Below, one piece after another: positions 1 through 8,193 of a stretch of 27,180 nt of DNA; positions within the stretch are counted from its first letter, which is position 1; each line of letters opens with the position of its first letter. The position numbers and the translations under genes were made by a program. The notes under the pieces were generated by a model, which had not been told where the DNA came from, ran no database searches, and worked only from the letters and a program-made list of their open reading frames with translations. The DNA lies in NCBI GenBank assembly GCA_964536975.1, contig CAZHYS010000012.1:1-27180 (forward strand), given 5' to 3'. This DNA comes from JAKQDP01 sp964536975 (GTDB lineage Bacteria; Patescibacteriota; Patescibacteriia; 2-01-FULL-39-33).

Positions 1-110
1 TCAAAGGCCACCCAGGCAGCCAAGATTATAATGGGCACGACAAGCAATAGTAAAGCCGGAAAAGCTTCCATCATCTTCAATCTTCTAAGTTGTTTAATCC
101 GACGCAACAT
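1..110 (-). CDS. Small membrane protein, N-terminal part only (cut by window edge)
   Basis: An open frame starts at an ATG at 110 and runs off the left edge after 36 codons. The visible protein begins with a strongly basic stretch (MLRRIKQLRRLK) followed by a hydrophobic segment of about 20 residues (roughly 16-36), which predicts a membrane anchor with a cytoplasmic N-terminus. It starts 10 bases after the stop of the DNA-binding gene, so the two are probably co-transcribed. No clear ribosome binding site precedes it, as for most genes here. The function is not recognisable; only the topology can be inferred. Confidence 0.5.
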   Translation of the reverse strand, partial: MLRRIKQLRRLKMMEAFPALLLLVVPIIILAAWVAF

Positions 111-120
111 TATCTATTGT

Positions 121-336
121 TTATTTTCTTTTTTTATTAATTCGCCGCGAATAAACAAAGCGAATAAAATCACGTTCAAAAATTCGGTAGGTCCTGCGAC
201 CCACCGAACTGACCGGCAATTCGCCGGAATCAACCCAACGATAAACAGTCTTGCGGGAAACCCCAAGACGCTTGGCAACTTGTTCCATCGTTAGCAGATC
301 ATAATCTGCCATATTTTCAGTTGAATATTTATCCAC
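121..336 (-). CDS. Small helix-turn-helix DNA-binding protein, excisionase/BldC-like
   Basis: A 71-residue protein made almost wholly of one MerR-like helix-turn-helix of the excisionase (HTH_17) type: LLTMEQVAKRLGVSRKTVYRWV at residues 15-36, then a basic wing (VGRRTYRI) and a short basic tail. Family members of this size bind DNA without a ligand domain; the BldC group binds phased direct repeats head to tail. The GTG at 336 is the longest start; an ATG at 312 (MADYDLL) is equally plausible because neither has an SD. A near-consensus promoter and four phased TGTC half-sites lie just upstream, so autoregulation is a reasonable inference. It lies downstream of rpoC but is separated from it by a strong terminator. 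DNA binding is fairly sure; the target genes are unknown. Confidence 0.8.
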   Translation of the reverse strand: MDKYSTENMADYDLLTMEQVAKRLGVSRKTVYRWVDSGELPVSSVGRRTYRIFERDFIRFVYSRRINKKRK

Positions 337-337
337 A
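329..337 (+). other. Perfect DnaA-box match inside an inverted repeat
   Basis: TTATCCACA matches the DnaA-box consensus exactly. It overlaps a perfect 8-bp inverted repeat (331-338 with 343-350, 4-base spacer) at the GTG start of the small DNA-binding gene. A single box is not an origin; it could be a DnaA-regulated site, an operator dyad or chance. Two other perfect copies occur in spacers at 8139-8147 and 19784-19792. Confidence 0.3.
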
Positions 338-358
338 ATGACTTGTGGATCTATATTT

Positions 359-388
359 AGAATATCAAAAAATGTCCTCTTGTGTCAA
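359..388 (-). promoter_or_regulatory. Promoter of the small DNA-binding gene
   Basis: Reading on the minus strand, a perfect -35 TTGACA (388-383) is followed after 18 bp by TATTCT (364-359). The predicted start of transcription is near 352, giving a leader of about 16 nt to the GTG or 40 nt to the alternative ATG. The -35 box is itself one of the phased half-sites described in the next entry. Confidence 0.6.
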
Positions 389-438
389 GTAGATATCTCT
401 TATTTATAACTATATCTTTCTATGTCCTCTTATGTCCT
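372..438. promoter_or_regulatory. Phased direct-repeat operator candidate
   Basis: The 15-mer ATGTCCTCTTRTGTC occurs at 372-386 and again at 422-436, exactly 50 bp apart. Seen as half-sites, TGTC starts at 373, 383, 423 and 433, that is spacings of 10, 40 and 10 bp, all whole helical turns on one face of the DNA. One half-site coincides with the -35 box of the adjacent DNA-binding gene. This arrangement suits cooperative head-to-tail binding by a BldC/excisionase-type protein, but the assignment to that protein is inference. Confidence 0.55.
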
Positions 439-483
439 ATTAATAAGCTACTTTTCGGCTAAATTTAACCAATAATTAATACT

Positions 484-511
484 AAAAAGAGCGGAAATTT
501 ATCCGCTCTTT
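484..511 (-). terminator. rpoC intrinsic terminator
   Basis: A perfect 10-bp stem (AAAGAGCGGA at 486-495 with its complement at 502-511) closes a 6-base loop, and the minus-strand RNA continues into a run of U at 488-484. It lies about 28 bases after the rpoC stop and ends the rpoBC transcript. The A/T ends of the stem may let it also work weakly on the plus strand. Confidence 0.85.
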
Positions 512-538
512 TCTATTCTAAACTAAGTCTTTGCCTTT

Positions 539-3500
539 CTATCTCTTGCCTTCTTTTTTGAAGCCAGTACCGGCCGGAATTAGACGACCGATGATAATAT
601 TTTCTTTGAGGCCAGAGAGATCATCTGTCTTGCCAGTGACTGACGCGTCAATAAGCACCTTGGCCGTCTCCTGAAAAGACGCTGCTGCCAGCCAGCTGCG
701 AGTAGACAGCGACACCTTCGTAATGCCAAGAAGCAATCTTTCAAATTCGGCTTCTTTTTTCTTTTCTTTCTTCAAATCTTTATTGGCCCTGACAACGTCA
801 ACATATTCAACAACTTCGCCCGGCATAAGATCACTATCGCCAGAATCCTTGACATACACTTTGGAGAAAATCTGACGAACAATTATTTCCACATGCTTGT
901 CGTTGAGCTTTTGGCCTTGGGAAGAGTAGATATGCTGAATCTCCCGCATGATGTACTTTTGCGTGAATTCCTGTCCTTTCAGCTGATAGATTTGATGGAG
1001 ATCTAGGCTGCCTTCAGTCAATTGATCGCCGACTTCCACTCTATCGCCATCTTTCACCAGTAAAGAGCGAGCGCTAGGGACAATCAGTTCCTTGGCCGAC
1101 AACTCCTGACCGATAAGCAGCACTCCATTATCCTCCACTTTGACTTCGCCATCAATATTGCTAACCGCCTTTTCCTGGCCATAGGTAAACAATACTTGTC
1201 CCACTTTAACCTTCTGGCCATCCTTAACTGCCAATTTAATTTCTTTCTTTTCTACCGGAAAAGACACTTTATTTTCCGCTTGGCGATCATAAACTATTTC
1301 CAGCACTCTCTGCTTGCCGGAAGTGGCGATAATTTTTCCTGCTTCATTTCTAATTTCCCGTTTGCCGTCTTTTATTTTAACGGTACCGGCAACATCGGAG
1401 ACAATCGCTTTGATTTTCGGCGAACGAGCTTCAAAAATTTCTTCCACCCGCGGCAAACCTTGAGTGATGTCTCCTTCCGAGGCCACGCCGCCGGTGTGGA
1501 ATGTTCTCATAGTGAGCTGGGTACCCGGCTCGCCGACGCTTTGGGCGGCAATAATGCCGACCGCTGTACCCATCTTGACCAATTTATTATAAGCCAAATC
1601 ATAACCATAGCATTTCTGACAAACGCCACGGATGTTCTTGCAACTTAGGACTGATCTAATGGTAGTTTCGGTTATATCCACTTCCCGCAATTTTTTGGCT
1701 ATCTCTTCAGTGATGAGCTCGCCGGCCTCAACCAGTGTTTTGCCAGTCTTAGGATGAATAATATCTTTGACGATATAGCGTCCCATAATCCGATCAACCA
1801 GATTCTCACCCATGACTTCGCTCTCCTGCTTGGTCAATAAAAGGCCATCCTTGTCTTTGCAGTCCTCTTCGTTAATTACCATATCTTGAGCAACATCCAC
1901 CAGTCTCCGGGTAAGATAACCGGCTGACGAAGTACGCAACGCGGTATCAGTCAGACCTTTGCGAGTGCCGTGAGTAGAAATGAAAAACTCCAACACATTG
2001 AATCCTTTCTTGAAATTGCCTTTGACCGGCAATTCTATGACTTCATAAGCCGGATTAACCACCGGGCCTTTCATGCCGATCATCTGGTTTAATTGTCCCC
2101 ACGATCCGCGGGCACCGGAGTCAATCATGGACAGAACAGAGTTGCCTTCTTGAAGAGTGTTTTTGACCCGACCAAGAATCTTATTATTGACGCCGAGCCA
2201 CATTTCCACGATTTTTTCGTGGCGCTCATCGTCAGTCAAAAGACCCATTTGGTATTGCTGCTCAATGGAATTAAGATCTTTGTTGCCGGCGTCGATCAAA
2301 TCCTCGCGTCCTTCCACTTCTTTCAAATCATCCATGCCCAAAGACTGGGCCGAACCGGTCAAATGCTTAAATCCGATGACTTTCAAATTGTCCAAAATAT
2401 CAACTGTCGTCTCCGGACCGAATTTATACAGAATGTCGCCCAAAATTTTTCCCAGTTCCTTTTTGCCGACCCGATAATTGATAAAATCGTATTCTTCAGG
2501 CAAAACCGAATTGAAAACTATCATGCCCAATGTCGTTTCCATTAGTTCCGGCTTGGCTTTCTTACTTTTCTTTTTTGAATATAAAATCTTGATTTTATCT
2601 TGGATGCTGATAATGCCGCGATCCTTGGCTAGCAACGCTTCATTGACCGAAGAGAATGATCGCAAATTTTTTGGCTCTTTGACTGTAGTCAAATAATAAC
2701 AACCCCAGACGATATCCTGGTTCGGCGTAACGATCGGCTGGCCGTGCGCCGGCTTGAGCAAATTGTGCCGCGATAACATTAGTTCACGCGCCTCTCTGAC
2801 CGCGCCTTCTGTGAGCGGGACATGAACGGCCATTTGATCGCCGTCAAAGTCGGCATTAAACGCGCTACAGACGAGCGGGTGGACCTGAATGGCCTTGCCT
2901 TCTATCAAGATCGGCTTAAATGCCTGAATACCGAGACGATGCAGGGTCGGAGCGCGGTTGAGCAAAACATAAGCGCCAGTAACTACTTCTTCCAAAATAT
3001 CCCAGATTTCATTGTGGCCCGCTTCAATATAGCGATTGGCGCTGCGGACATTGTGCACCGTGCCTCGCTTGATGAGCTTGGAAATAATAAACGGCTTGAA
3101 TAATTCCAACGCCATTATCTTCGGCAGTCCGCATTCGTCTATTTTCAAATTCGGACCAACGACAATAACGCTGCGGCCGGAATAATCAATTCTCTTGCCG
3201 AGCAAATTTTGGCGGAAACGGCCCTGCTTGCCTTTGAGCATATCGGCAATACTCTTTAACATCCGCTTCTGGCCGGTGGAAGCAACCACTGTCTTGCCAT
3301 GGCGGGCATTATTGTCAATCAAAGCATCAACCGCTTCCTGGAGCATTCTTTTTTCGTTGCGAGTAATGACTTCCGGCGCGTTCAAATCCAACAATTGCTT
3401 CAAGCGATTATTGCGATTAATCACCCGCCGATACAAATCATTAAGATCAGAGGTGGCAAAACGGCCGCCATCAAGCGGCACCATCGGTCGCAAATCCGGC

Positions 3501-4432
3501 GGAATTACCGGAACAGCCGTCAAAACCATCCACTCCGGCCGGATATTATTTTTGATCAATTGATTGAAAAACTTGGCTCGCCGGATAAGCCTCTCTTTTT
3601 TTGCTCCGGTCGCTTCCGTGATCTGCTCCTCCAATTCTTTGACTGTCTTTTCCAAATCAATGTTCGCCATCAAATCACGAATCGCTTCCGCGCCGGTGTT
3701 AGCTTCAAAAATATGGCCGTATTTCAAAGACAAATCATGAAAAACATGCTCGGAAATTATCTTGAGGGGCTTAAGCTCTTTGAGCTCGGACTCGGCAAAA
3801 GTCATGGTGTTTTCCAGCTCTCCCAACTTTTCCTCTTTTTGCCGCACCATCTCCACGATTGCCGGATCGCTGTCAGCCGCATCCTTGTGATCTTCTTTGT
3901 GTTTGTCAATCTTGCGATTATAATCGGTTTCTATTTGTTTGCGATATTGCTTGTATTCCGCCTTAATTTGATCCAGTGTCTGCTTTTTTAAATCTTCATC
4001 GACTTTGGTGATAATAAAACTGGCGAAATAAGCCACCTTTTCCAGTGATTGGACAGATAAATCCAACGCCAGACCGATCCGAGAAGGAACGCCCCGCAAA
4101 AACCAAATGTGAGAAACCGGCGCCGCCAAATCAATATGCCCCATTCTTTCCCGACGAACCACCGCTCTGGTCACTTCCACGCCGCATTTATCGCAAACAA
4201 TGCCCTTATATCTTATTTTTTTGTACTTGCCGCAATAACACTCCCAATCCTTGACCGGACCAAAAATGCGTTCGCAAAACAAACCGTCTTTTTCCGGCTT
4301 CTGCGTCCGATAGTTGATTGTTTCCGGCTTGGTGACTTCGCCATGCGACCAATTATGAATGTCGTCCGGCGAGGCCAGCCGAAGTTTTATCGCTTCAAAA
4401 ATCAGATTGCTTGTTTCTTGACTAGGGGCCAT
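539..4432 (-). CDS. rpoC: DNA-directed RNA polymerase subunit beta-prime
   Basis: The largest catalytic subunit of RNA polymerase, 1297 residues. The catalytic Mg-binding loop NADFDGDQ is at residues 526-533. The N-terminal zinc ribbon uses Cys65, Cys67, Cys80 and Cys83; the second zinc site is formed by Cys858, Cys931, Cys938 and Cys941. The bridge-helix/trigger-loop region (GEPGTQLTMRTFHTGG) is intact. Length is close to compact bacterial versions, with no large lineage-specific insertion evident. The start MAPSQETSN at 4432 lies 20 bases after the rpoB stop without an SD, so translation may be coupled to rpoB. It is co-transcribed with rpoB from a promoter near 7950 and ends at the terminator at 484-511. 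Identification is certain. Confidence 0.98.
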   Translation of the reverse strand: MAPSQETSNLIFEAIKLRLASPDDIHNWSHGEVTKPETINYRTQKPEKDGLFCERIFGPVKDWECYCGKYKKIRYKGIVCDKCGVEVTRAVVRRERMGHIDLAAPVSHIWFLRGVPSRIGLALDLSVQSLEKVAYFASFIITKVDEDLKKQTLDQIKAEYKQYRKQIETDYNRKIDKHKEDHKDAADSDPAIVEMVRQKEEKLGELENTMTFAESELKELKPLKIISEHVFHDLSLKYGHIFEANTGAEAIRDLMANIDLEKTVKELEEQITEATGAKKERLIRRAKFFNQLIKNNIRPEWMVLTAVPVIPPDLRPMVPLDGGRFATSDLNDLYRRVINRNNRLKQLLDLNAPEVITRNEKRMLQEAVDALIDNNARHGKTVVASTGQKRMLKSIADMLKGKQGRFRQNLLGKRIDYSGRSVIVVGPNLKIDECGLPKIMALELFKPFIISKLIKRGTVHNVRSANRYIEAGHNEIWDILEEVVTGAYVLLNRAPTLHRLGIQAFKPILIEGKAIQVHPLVCSAFNADFDGDQMAVHVPLTEGAVREARELMLSRHNLLKPAHGQPIVTPNQDIVWGCYYLTTVKEPKNLRSFSSVNEALLAKDRGIISIQDKIKILYSKKKSKKAKPELMETTLGMIVFNSVLPEEYDFINYRVGKKELGKILGDILYKFGPETTVDILDNLKVIGFKHLTGSAQSLGMDDLKEVEGREDLIDAGNKDLNSIEQQYQMGLLTDDERHEKIVEMWLGVNNKILGRVKNTLQEGNSVLSMIDSGARGSWGQLNQMIGMKGPVVNPAYEVIELPVKGNFKKGFNVLEFFISTHGTRKGLTDTALRTSSAGYLTRRLVDVAQDMVINEEDCKDKDGLLLTKQESEVMGENLVDRIMGRYIVKDIIHPKTGKTLVEAGELITEEIAKKLREVDITETTIRSVLSCKNIRGVCQKCYGYDLAYNKLVKMGTAVGIIAAQSVGEPGTQLTMRTFHTGGVASEGDITQGLPRVEEIFEARSPKIKAIVSDVAGTVKIKDGKREIRNEAGKIIATSGKQRVLEIVYDRQAENKVSFPVEKKEIKLAVKDGQKVKVGQVLFTYGQEKAVSNIDGEVKVEDNGVLLIGQELSAKELIVPSARSLLVKDGDRVEVGDQLTEGSLDLHQIYQLKGQEFTQKYIMREIQHIYSSQGQKLNDKHVEIIVRQIFSKVYVKDSGDSDLMPGEVVEYVDVVRANKDLKKEKKKEAEFERLLLGITKVSLSTRSWLAAASFQETAKVLIDASVTGKTDDLSGLKENIIIGRLIPAGTGFKKEGKR

Positions 4433-4452
4433 ATGAAAATTGATTAATAATT

Positions 4453-7400
4453 TTATTCTTCCCGAGCTTCTCTGGTTTTTTCTTCCGATTTCTCCTCTAT
4501 AATGGAATTGTCAACGATATTGCCGTTCTCATCCAACAGTTCAACATTAAGGGACAAGCCTTTAAGCTCGCGCACCAAGACATTAAAGCTCTCCGGGACG
4601 TTCAAATTGACAATCGGCTCGCCCTTGATAATCGCTTCATAAGTCTTGGACCGGCCGACCACGTCATCGGATTTGATAGTCAGAATTTCTTGCAAAGTAT
4701 GCGCGGCGCCATAAGCTTCCAGCGCCCAAACTTCCATTTCGCCGAATCTTTGTCCGCCGAATTGCGCCTTGCCTCCCAACGGCTGTTGAGTAATCAAAGA
4801 ATACGGGCCGATAGATCTTTGATGAATCTTATCTTCAACCAAATGATTCAATTTGAGCATATAGATATAGCCGACCGTGCTCTTGTTGTCAAAAGAATTT
4901 CCGGTCCGACCATCGTAAAGCTGAATTCGGCCGTCGCGAGAAAAACCGGCTCGCTCCAATTCTTCGCGAATAGTATCTTCATGAATGCCATTGAAAGACG
5001 GAGTGACTACCTTATAATTCAAATTCTTTGCCGCCAAGCCGAGATGAGTCTCCAGAATTTGTCCCAAATTCATACGAGAAACAACGCCCAAAGGAGACAA
5101 AATAATGTCGACCGGCATGCCGTCGGCCAAATGCGGCAAATCTTCCACCGGCACCACGCGGGAAATAACACCCTTGTTGCCATGGCGGCCGGCCATCTTG
5201 TCGCCGATTTGAATTTTGCGCAAAGAAGCGACTGTCACCTGAATCATCTTGATCATGCCGGAAGTCAATTTATCGCCGTTCTCGCGGGAAAATATTTTAA
5301 TGTCAATTACTTTGCCGGAAGAACCGTGTTCCAAATACAAAGAAGAGTCGCGGACATCTCTGGCTTTCTCGCCGAAAATGGCGCGCAAAAGCTTTTCTTC
5401 CGCCGACAATTCGGTTTCGCCTTTGGGCGTGATCTTGCCTACCAGGATATCGCCGGAACGGACATTGGCGCCGATTCTGACGATGCCCTCTTCGTCCAAA
5501 TCTTTTAATTTTTCTTCCGAAACATTCGGAATATCCGCCGTGACAACCTCCGGACCGAGTTTGGTCTCGCGCACCTCGCAAACGTAATTTTCAATATGAA
5601 TGGAAGAATAGCGATCTTGCTGAATTAATCGTTCGGAAATAATAATCGCGTCTTCATAGTTGTATCCCTGCCACGGCATAAACGCGACCAAAATATTCTT
5701 GCCAAGCGCCAGCTCTCCCTTGTCCGTCGCCGGACCATCGGCCAATACATCGCCCTTTTTCACTTTCTGTCCTTTTTTGACGATTGGTTTCTGATTGATG
5801 CAGGTGGAAGAGTTAGAACGGAGGAATTTATTCAACCGATAAATATCTATTCTTTTGTCTTTATTGAGTACTTCAATCTTGTCGCCGCTAAGCGCGATGA
5901 CTTCGCCATCCTGTTTGGCAATCACCAAATGCCCTGAATCATAAGCCGCCCGGCCTTCCACGCCGGTGCCGACAAACGGCGCTTCCGGATTGATGCAAGA
6001 TACCGCTTGGCGTTGCATGTTGGTGCCCATCAAAGCGCGGACCGCGTCATCGTGCTCCAAAAAGGGCACGAGCGAAGTCGCGACCGACACGATCTGATTC
6101 GGCGCCACATCCATATAATCAACATTTTCCGAATTGGTAATGGTCGGATTCAGCTTGACCCGGGCTTCTATTTTTTCTTCCAAAAAATATCCGTCTTTAT
6201 CCAGCTTGGTGGTAAACGGAGTGGTGGTAACCTGATTTTCCTCAAACGCATCCAGATACACGATTTCATTGGTCACTTTTGCCTTGCCATTTTCTTTGGC
6301 CACTTTATAGAACGGGCTTTCAATAAAGCCATAATCATTGACTTTGGCAAATGACGCCAAATGGCCGACTAGACCGATATTCGGTCCTTCCGGCGTCGCG
6401 ATCGGACAAATGCGGCCGTAGTGAGTCTGATGAACATCGCGCACTTCAAAGCCGGCGCGATCTCTAGACAAGCCGCCCGGACCCATTGCCGACAATCTTC
6501 GCTTGTGTTCCAATTCGGCAAGCGGGTTAACCTGATCCATAAACTGCGACAATTGGCTGGACATGAAAAATTCTTTCACCGCGCTGATGACCGGACGAGC
6601 ATTGATGAGTTTGCTCGGCGTCAAGCTGGTGATATCCAAAGTGCTCATTCTGTCCTTGATGATTCTTTCCATTCTCGCCAAACCGATGCGGAATTTATTT
6701 TGCACCAATTCGCCAACTGCCCGGATACGGCGATTGCCCAAATGATCAATGTCATCAGCTTCTTCCTGATTGTTATTATACTCAATGACTTTCTTCAAAA
6801 TGTTGACGATATCTTCTTTGAGTAAAACTCTGGTCTCTTTGCTAATCGGCAACTCTTGACCGAAGCGCTGGTTCAGTTTGTAACGGCCGACGCGGTCAAA
6901 ATCATAACGGGAAAAATTGAAAAACATGTTATCAATCAGCTGTTTGGCATTATCCGGCGTGGCCAAATCGCCCGGCCGGATTCTCTTGTATACTTCAATC
7001 AATCCTTCTGCTTCGTTTTTGGCTGAATCTTTGGCAATGGTCGCTTCAATGTATTTCCGTTCCGGATTGGTATCAATATCTTTGAATAATTCTCTGATTT
7101 CATCGTCGGCAGAAAATCCGAACGCTCGCAATAAGGCGGTAGCGGCCACTTTTCTCTTGCGATCTATTTTCACCCAAATGACATTATTGCCGTCGGTCTC
7201 AAATTCCAGCCATGAACCGCGATTGGGAATGACTTTCGCGCCATAGACATTGCGGCCACCGGACGGCTGACTGGTAAAAAAAACACCAGCCGATCTGATC
7301 AACTGGGATACCACCACCCGCTCAATGCCGTTAATGATAAATGTTCCTCGTTCGGTCATTACCGGAAAATCACCGAGATAAATTTCTTGCTCTATTTCCT

Positions 7401-7722
7401 GGCCAGTCTTTTTATTGACCAATTTGACATTGACCCGAAGCGGCGCTTCATAAGTGATATTCTTTTCCCGGCTGGTCACCTCGTCAAATTTCGGCTCGTC
7501 CAAAAAAAATTCGCCGAATGACAATTCCAAATCACGTCCGATGAAATCGGCGATGGGAGAAATCTCATCAAACAGCTCTTTTATTCCCTCCCGCCAAAAC
7601 CAATCATAAGACCTCTTTTGCAACTCAATCAAATCGGGAAGATCGACCATCTTTTCGATGTTGGAGAAGCTTTTTCTTTCTCCAAAATCAACCAAATTGT
7701 TCTTTTTGTTGTTTTGAGACAT
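4453..7722 (-). CDS. rpoB: DNA-directed RNA polymerase subunit beta
   Basis: The beta subunit of RNA polymerase, 1089 residues, colinear with the family from the N-terminal lobe (LQKRSYDWF) to the C-terminal clamp region (GGKAQFGGQRFGEMEVWALE). The rifampicin-binding segment is recognisable: Asp396, His406 and Ser411 match E. coli Asp516, His526 and Ser531, so the classical resistance substitutions are absent; Val398 replaces E. coli Asn518. Unlike many bacteria, no rplKAJL genes precede it: the nearest upstream gene is the murE-like ligase, 464 bases away, and rpoB has its own promoter and structured leader. GAGGG, 6 bases before the ATG, may be a weak SD. Identification is certain. Confidence 0.98.
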   Translation of the reverse strand: MSQNNKKNNLVDFGERKSFSNIEKMVDLPDLIELQKRSYDWFWREGIKELFDEISPIADFIGRDLELSFGEFFLDEPKFDEVTSREKNITYEAPLRVNVKLVNKKTGQEIEQEIYLGDFPVMTERGTFIINGIERVVVSQLIRSAGVFFTSQPSGGRNVYGAKVIPNRGSWLEFETDGNNVIWVKIDRKRKVAATALLRAFGFSADDEIRELFKDIDTNPERKYIEATIAKDSAKNEAEGLIEVYKRIRPGDLATPDNAKQLIDNMFFNFSRYDFDRVGRYKLNQRFGQELPISKETRVLLKEDIVNILKKVIEYNNNQEEADDIDHLGNRRIRAVGELVQNKFRIGLARMERIIKDRMSTLDITSLTPSKLINARPVISAVKEFFMSSQLSQFMDQVNPLAELEHKRRLSAMGPGGLSRDRAGFEVRDVHQTHYGRICPIATPEGPNIGLVGHLASFAKVNDYGFIESPFYKVAKENGKAKVTNEIVYLDAFEENQVTTTPFTTKLDKDGYFLEEKIEARVKLNPTITNSENVDYMDVAPNQIVSVATSLVPFLEHDDAVRALMGTNMQRQAVSCINPEAPFVGTGVEGRAAYDSGHLVIAKQDGEVIALSGDKIEVLNKDKRIDIYRLNKFLRSNSSTCINQKPIVKKGQKVKKGDVLADGPATDKGELALGKNILVAFMPWQGYNYEDAIIISERLIQQDRYSSIHIENYVCEVRETKLGPEVVTADIPNVSEEKLKDLDEEGIVRIGANVRSGDILVGKITPKGETELSAEEKLLRAIFGEKARDVRDSSLYLEHGSSGKVIDIKIFSRENGDKLTSGMIKMIQVTVASLRKIQIGDKMAGRHGNKGVISRVVPVEDLPHLADGMPVDIILSPLGVVSRMNLGQILETHLGLAAKNLNYKVVTPSFNGIHEDTIREELERAGFSRDGRIQLYDGRTGNSFDNKSTVGYIYMLKLNHLVEDKIHQRSIGPYSLITQQPLGGKAQFGGQRFGEMEVWALEAYGAAHTLQEILTIKSDDVVGRSKTYEAIIKGEPIVNLNVPESFNVLVRELKGLSLNVELLDENGNIVDNSIIEEKSEEKTREAREE

Positions 7723-7792
7723 AAAAAACCCTCATTTCGCTTGTTTTTTCCCGTTTTTTCCTTCCTTATGGGCGGGAAAAATAAGAAATGAG
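7723..7792 (-). promoter_or_regulatory. Nested hairpin in the rpoB leader overlapping the SD
   Basis: On the minus-strand RNA an outer perfect 8-bp stem (CUCAUUUC at 7792-7785 with GAAAUGAG at 7738-7731) encloses an inner 9-bp stem (UUUUUCCCG at 7781-7773 with CGGGAAAAA at 7753-7745). The outer 3' strand ends in GAG of the GAGGG that is the only SD candidate for rpoB. It is followed by GGUUUUUU and then the AUG. The structure could hide the SD, or act as a weak terminator whose U-run abuts the start codon. Pairing is read directly from the sequence; function is inferred. Confidence 0.6.
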
Positions 7793-7859
7793 TTTATTTA
7801 AGAATAAATTGTGTTTTGCTTGGACACTGGATACTATAAGGCTAATTTATAATATCTCC

Positions 7860-7883
7860 GCCCCTTTTGTATTACTTTGGGGC
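7860..7883 (-). promoter_or_regulatory. Second stem-loop in the rpoB leader
   Basis: GCCCC (7883-7879 on the minus strand) pairs with GGGGC (7864-7860) around a 14-base loop, about 50 bases after the predicted transcription start. No U-run follows, so it is not a terminator. It may be a simple leader structure. Confidence 0.35.
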
Positions 7884-7937
7884 TTAGCCGCAGTTCTCAA
7901 AATACTCCAGATTTATTGGATTTTTGTAGATATTGTT

Positions 7938-7967
7938 ATATTAACACAAAGAATCCAAAAAAGTCAA
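7938..7967 (-). promoter_or_regulatory. rpoBC promoter
   Basis: TTGACT (7967-7962), an 18-bp spacer and TAATAT (7943-7938) on the minus strand form a near-consensus sigma-70-type promoter. The predicted start is near 7930, giving a 5' untranslated leader of about 205 nt before rpoB. Confidence 0.65.
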
Positions 7968-8186
7968 GAGAAAAATATTCAACAGACGAACCTTACCACA
8001 AAAAAAATAAACAATCAAGAGAACAGTGATTATTTCTACATATTTTGCTAAATTTAGCCAAATATTCAGAAAAATAATCTTTAAATTATGGATTTTATGA
8101 TAAAATTTAATGAAAATATAAAAAATTTGATAAACAAGTTATCCACAAGCACACCCAATAAAAATATGCCATCGTAAAAACGCGAT
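7968..8186. other. AT-rich spacer upstream of the rpoB promoter
   Basis: No gene is supported here. The stretch is very AT-rich and could supply UP-element-like contacts for the rpoB promoter. It contains a 12-base palindrome GCTAAATTTAGC at 8047-8058 and a perfect DnaA-box match TTATCCACA at 8139-8147. Confidence 0.4.
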
Positions 8187-8193
8187 TTATCGC
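8176..8193 (-). terminator. Weak terminator at the end of the murE-like gene
   Basis: GCGAT pairs with ATCGC across the stop codon and is followed on the minus strand by GUUUUU. The stem is only 5 bp with a very small loop, so termination here may be partial. Confidence 0.3.

Noticed and set aside
3299..3991. Long plus-strand frames opposite rpoC and rpoB (for example 230 codons here and 272 codons at 4690-5508)
   Set aside because: They are antisense shadows of highly conserved coding sequence, with no recognisable domains or SDs.
7788..8051. An 87-codon plus-strand frame (MSLFKNKLCFAWTLD...) opposite the rpoB leader
   Set aside because: It overlaps the rpoB promoter and leader hairpins, has no SD, and its composition is what AT-rich DNA gives by chance.
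8139..8147. Three perfect DnaA boxes (329, 8139, 19784) as a replication origin
   Set aside because: They are single, widely spaced sites with no cluster, no dnaA/dnaN nearby, and one lies in a terminator stem.
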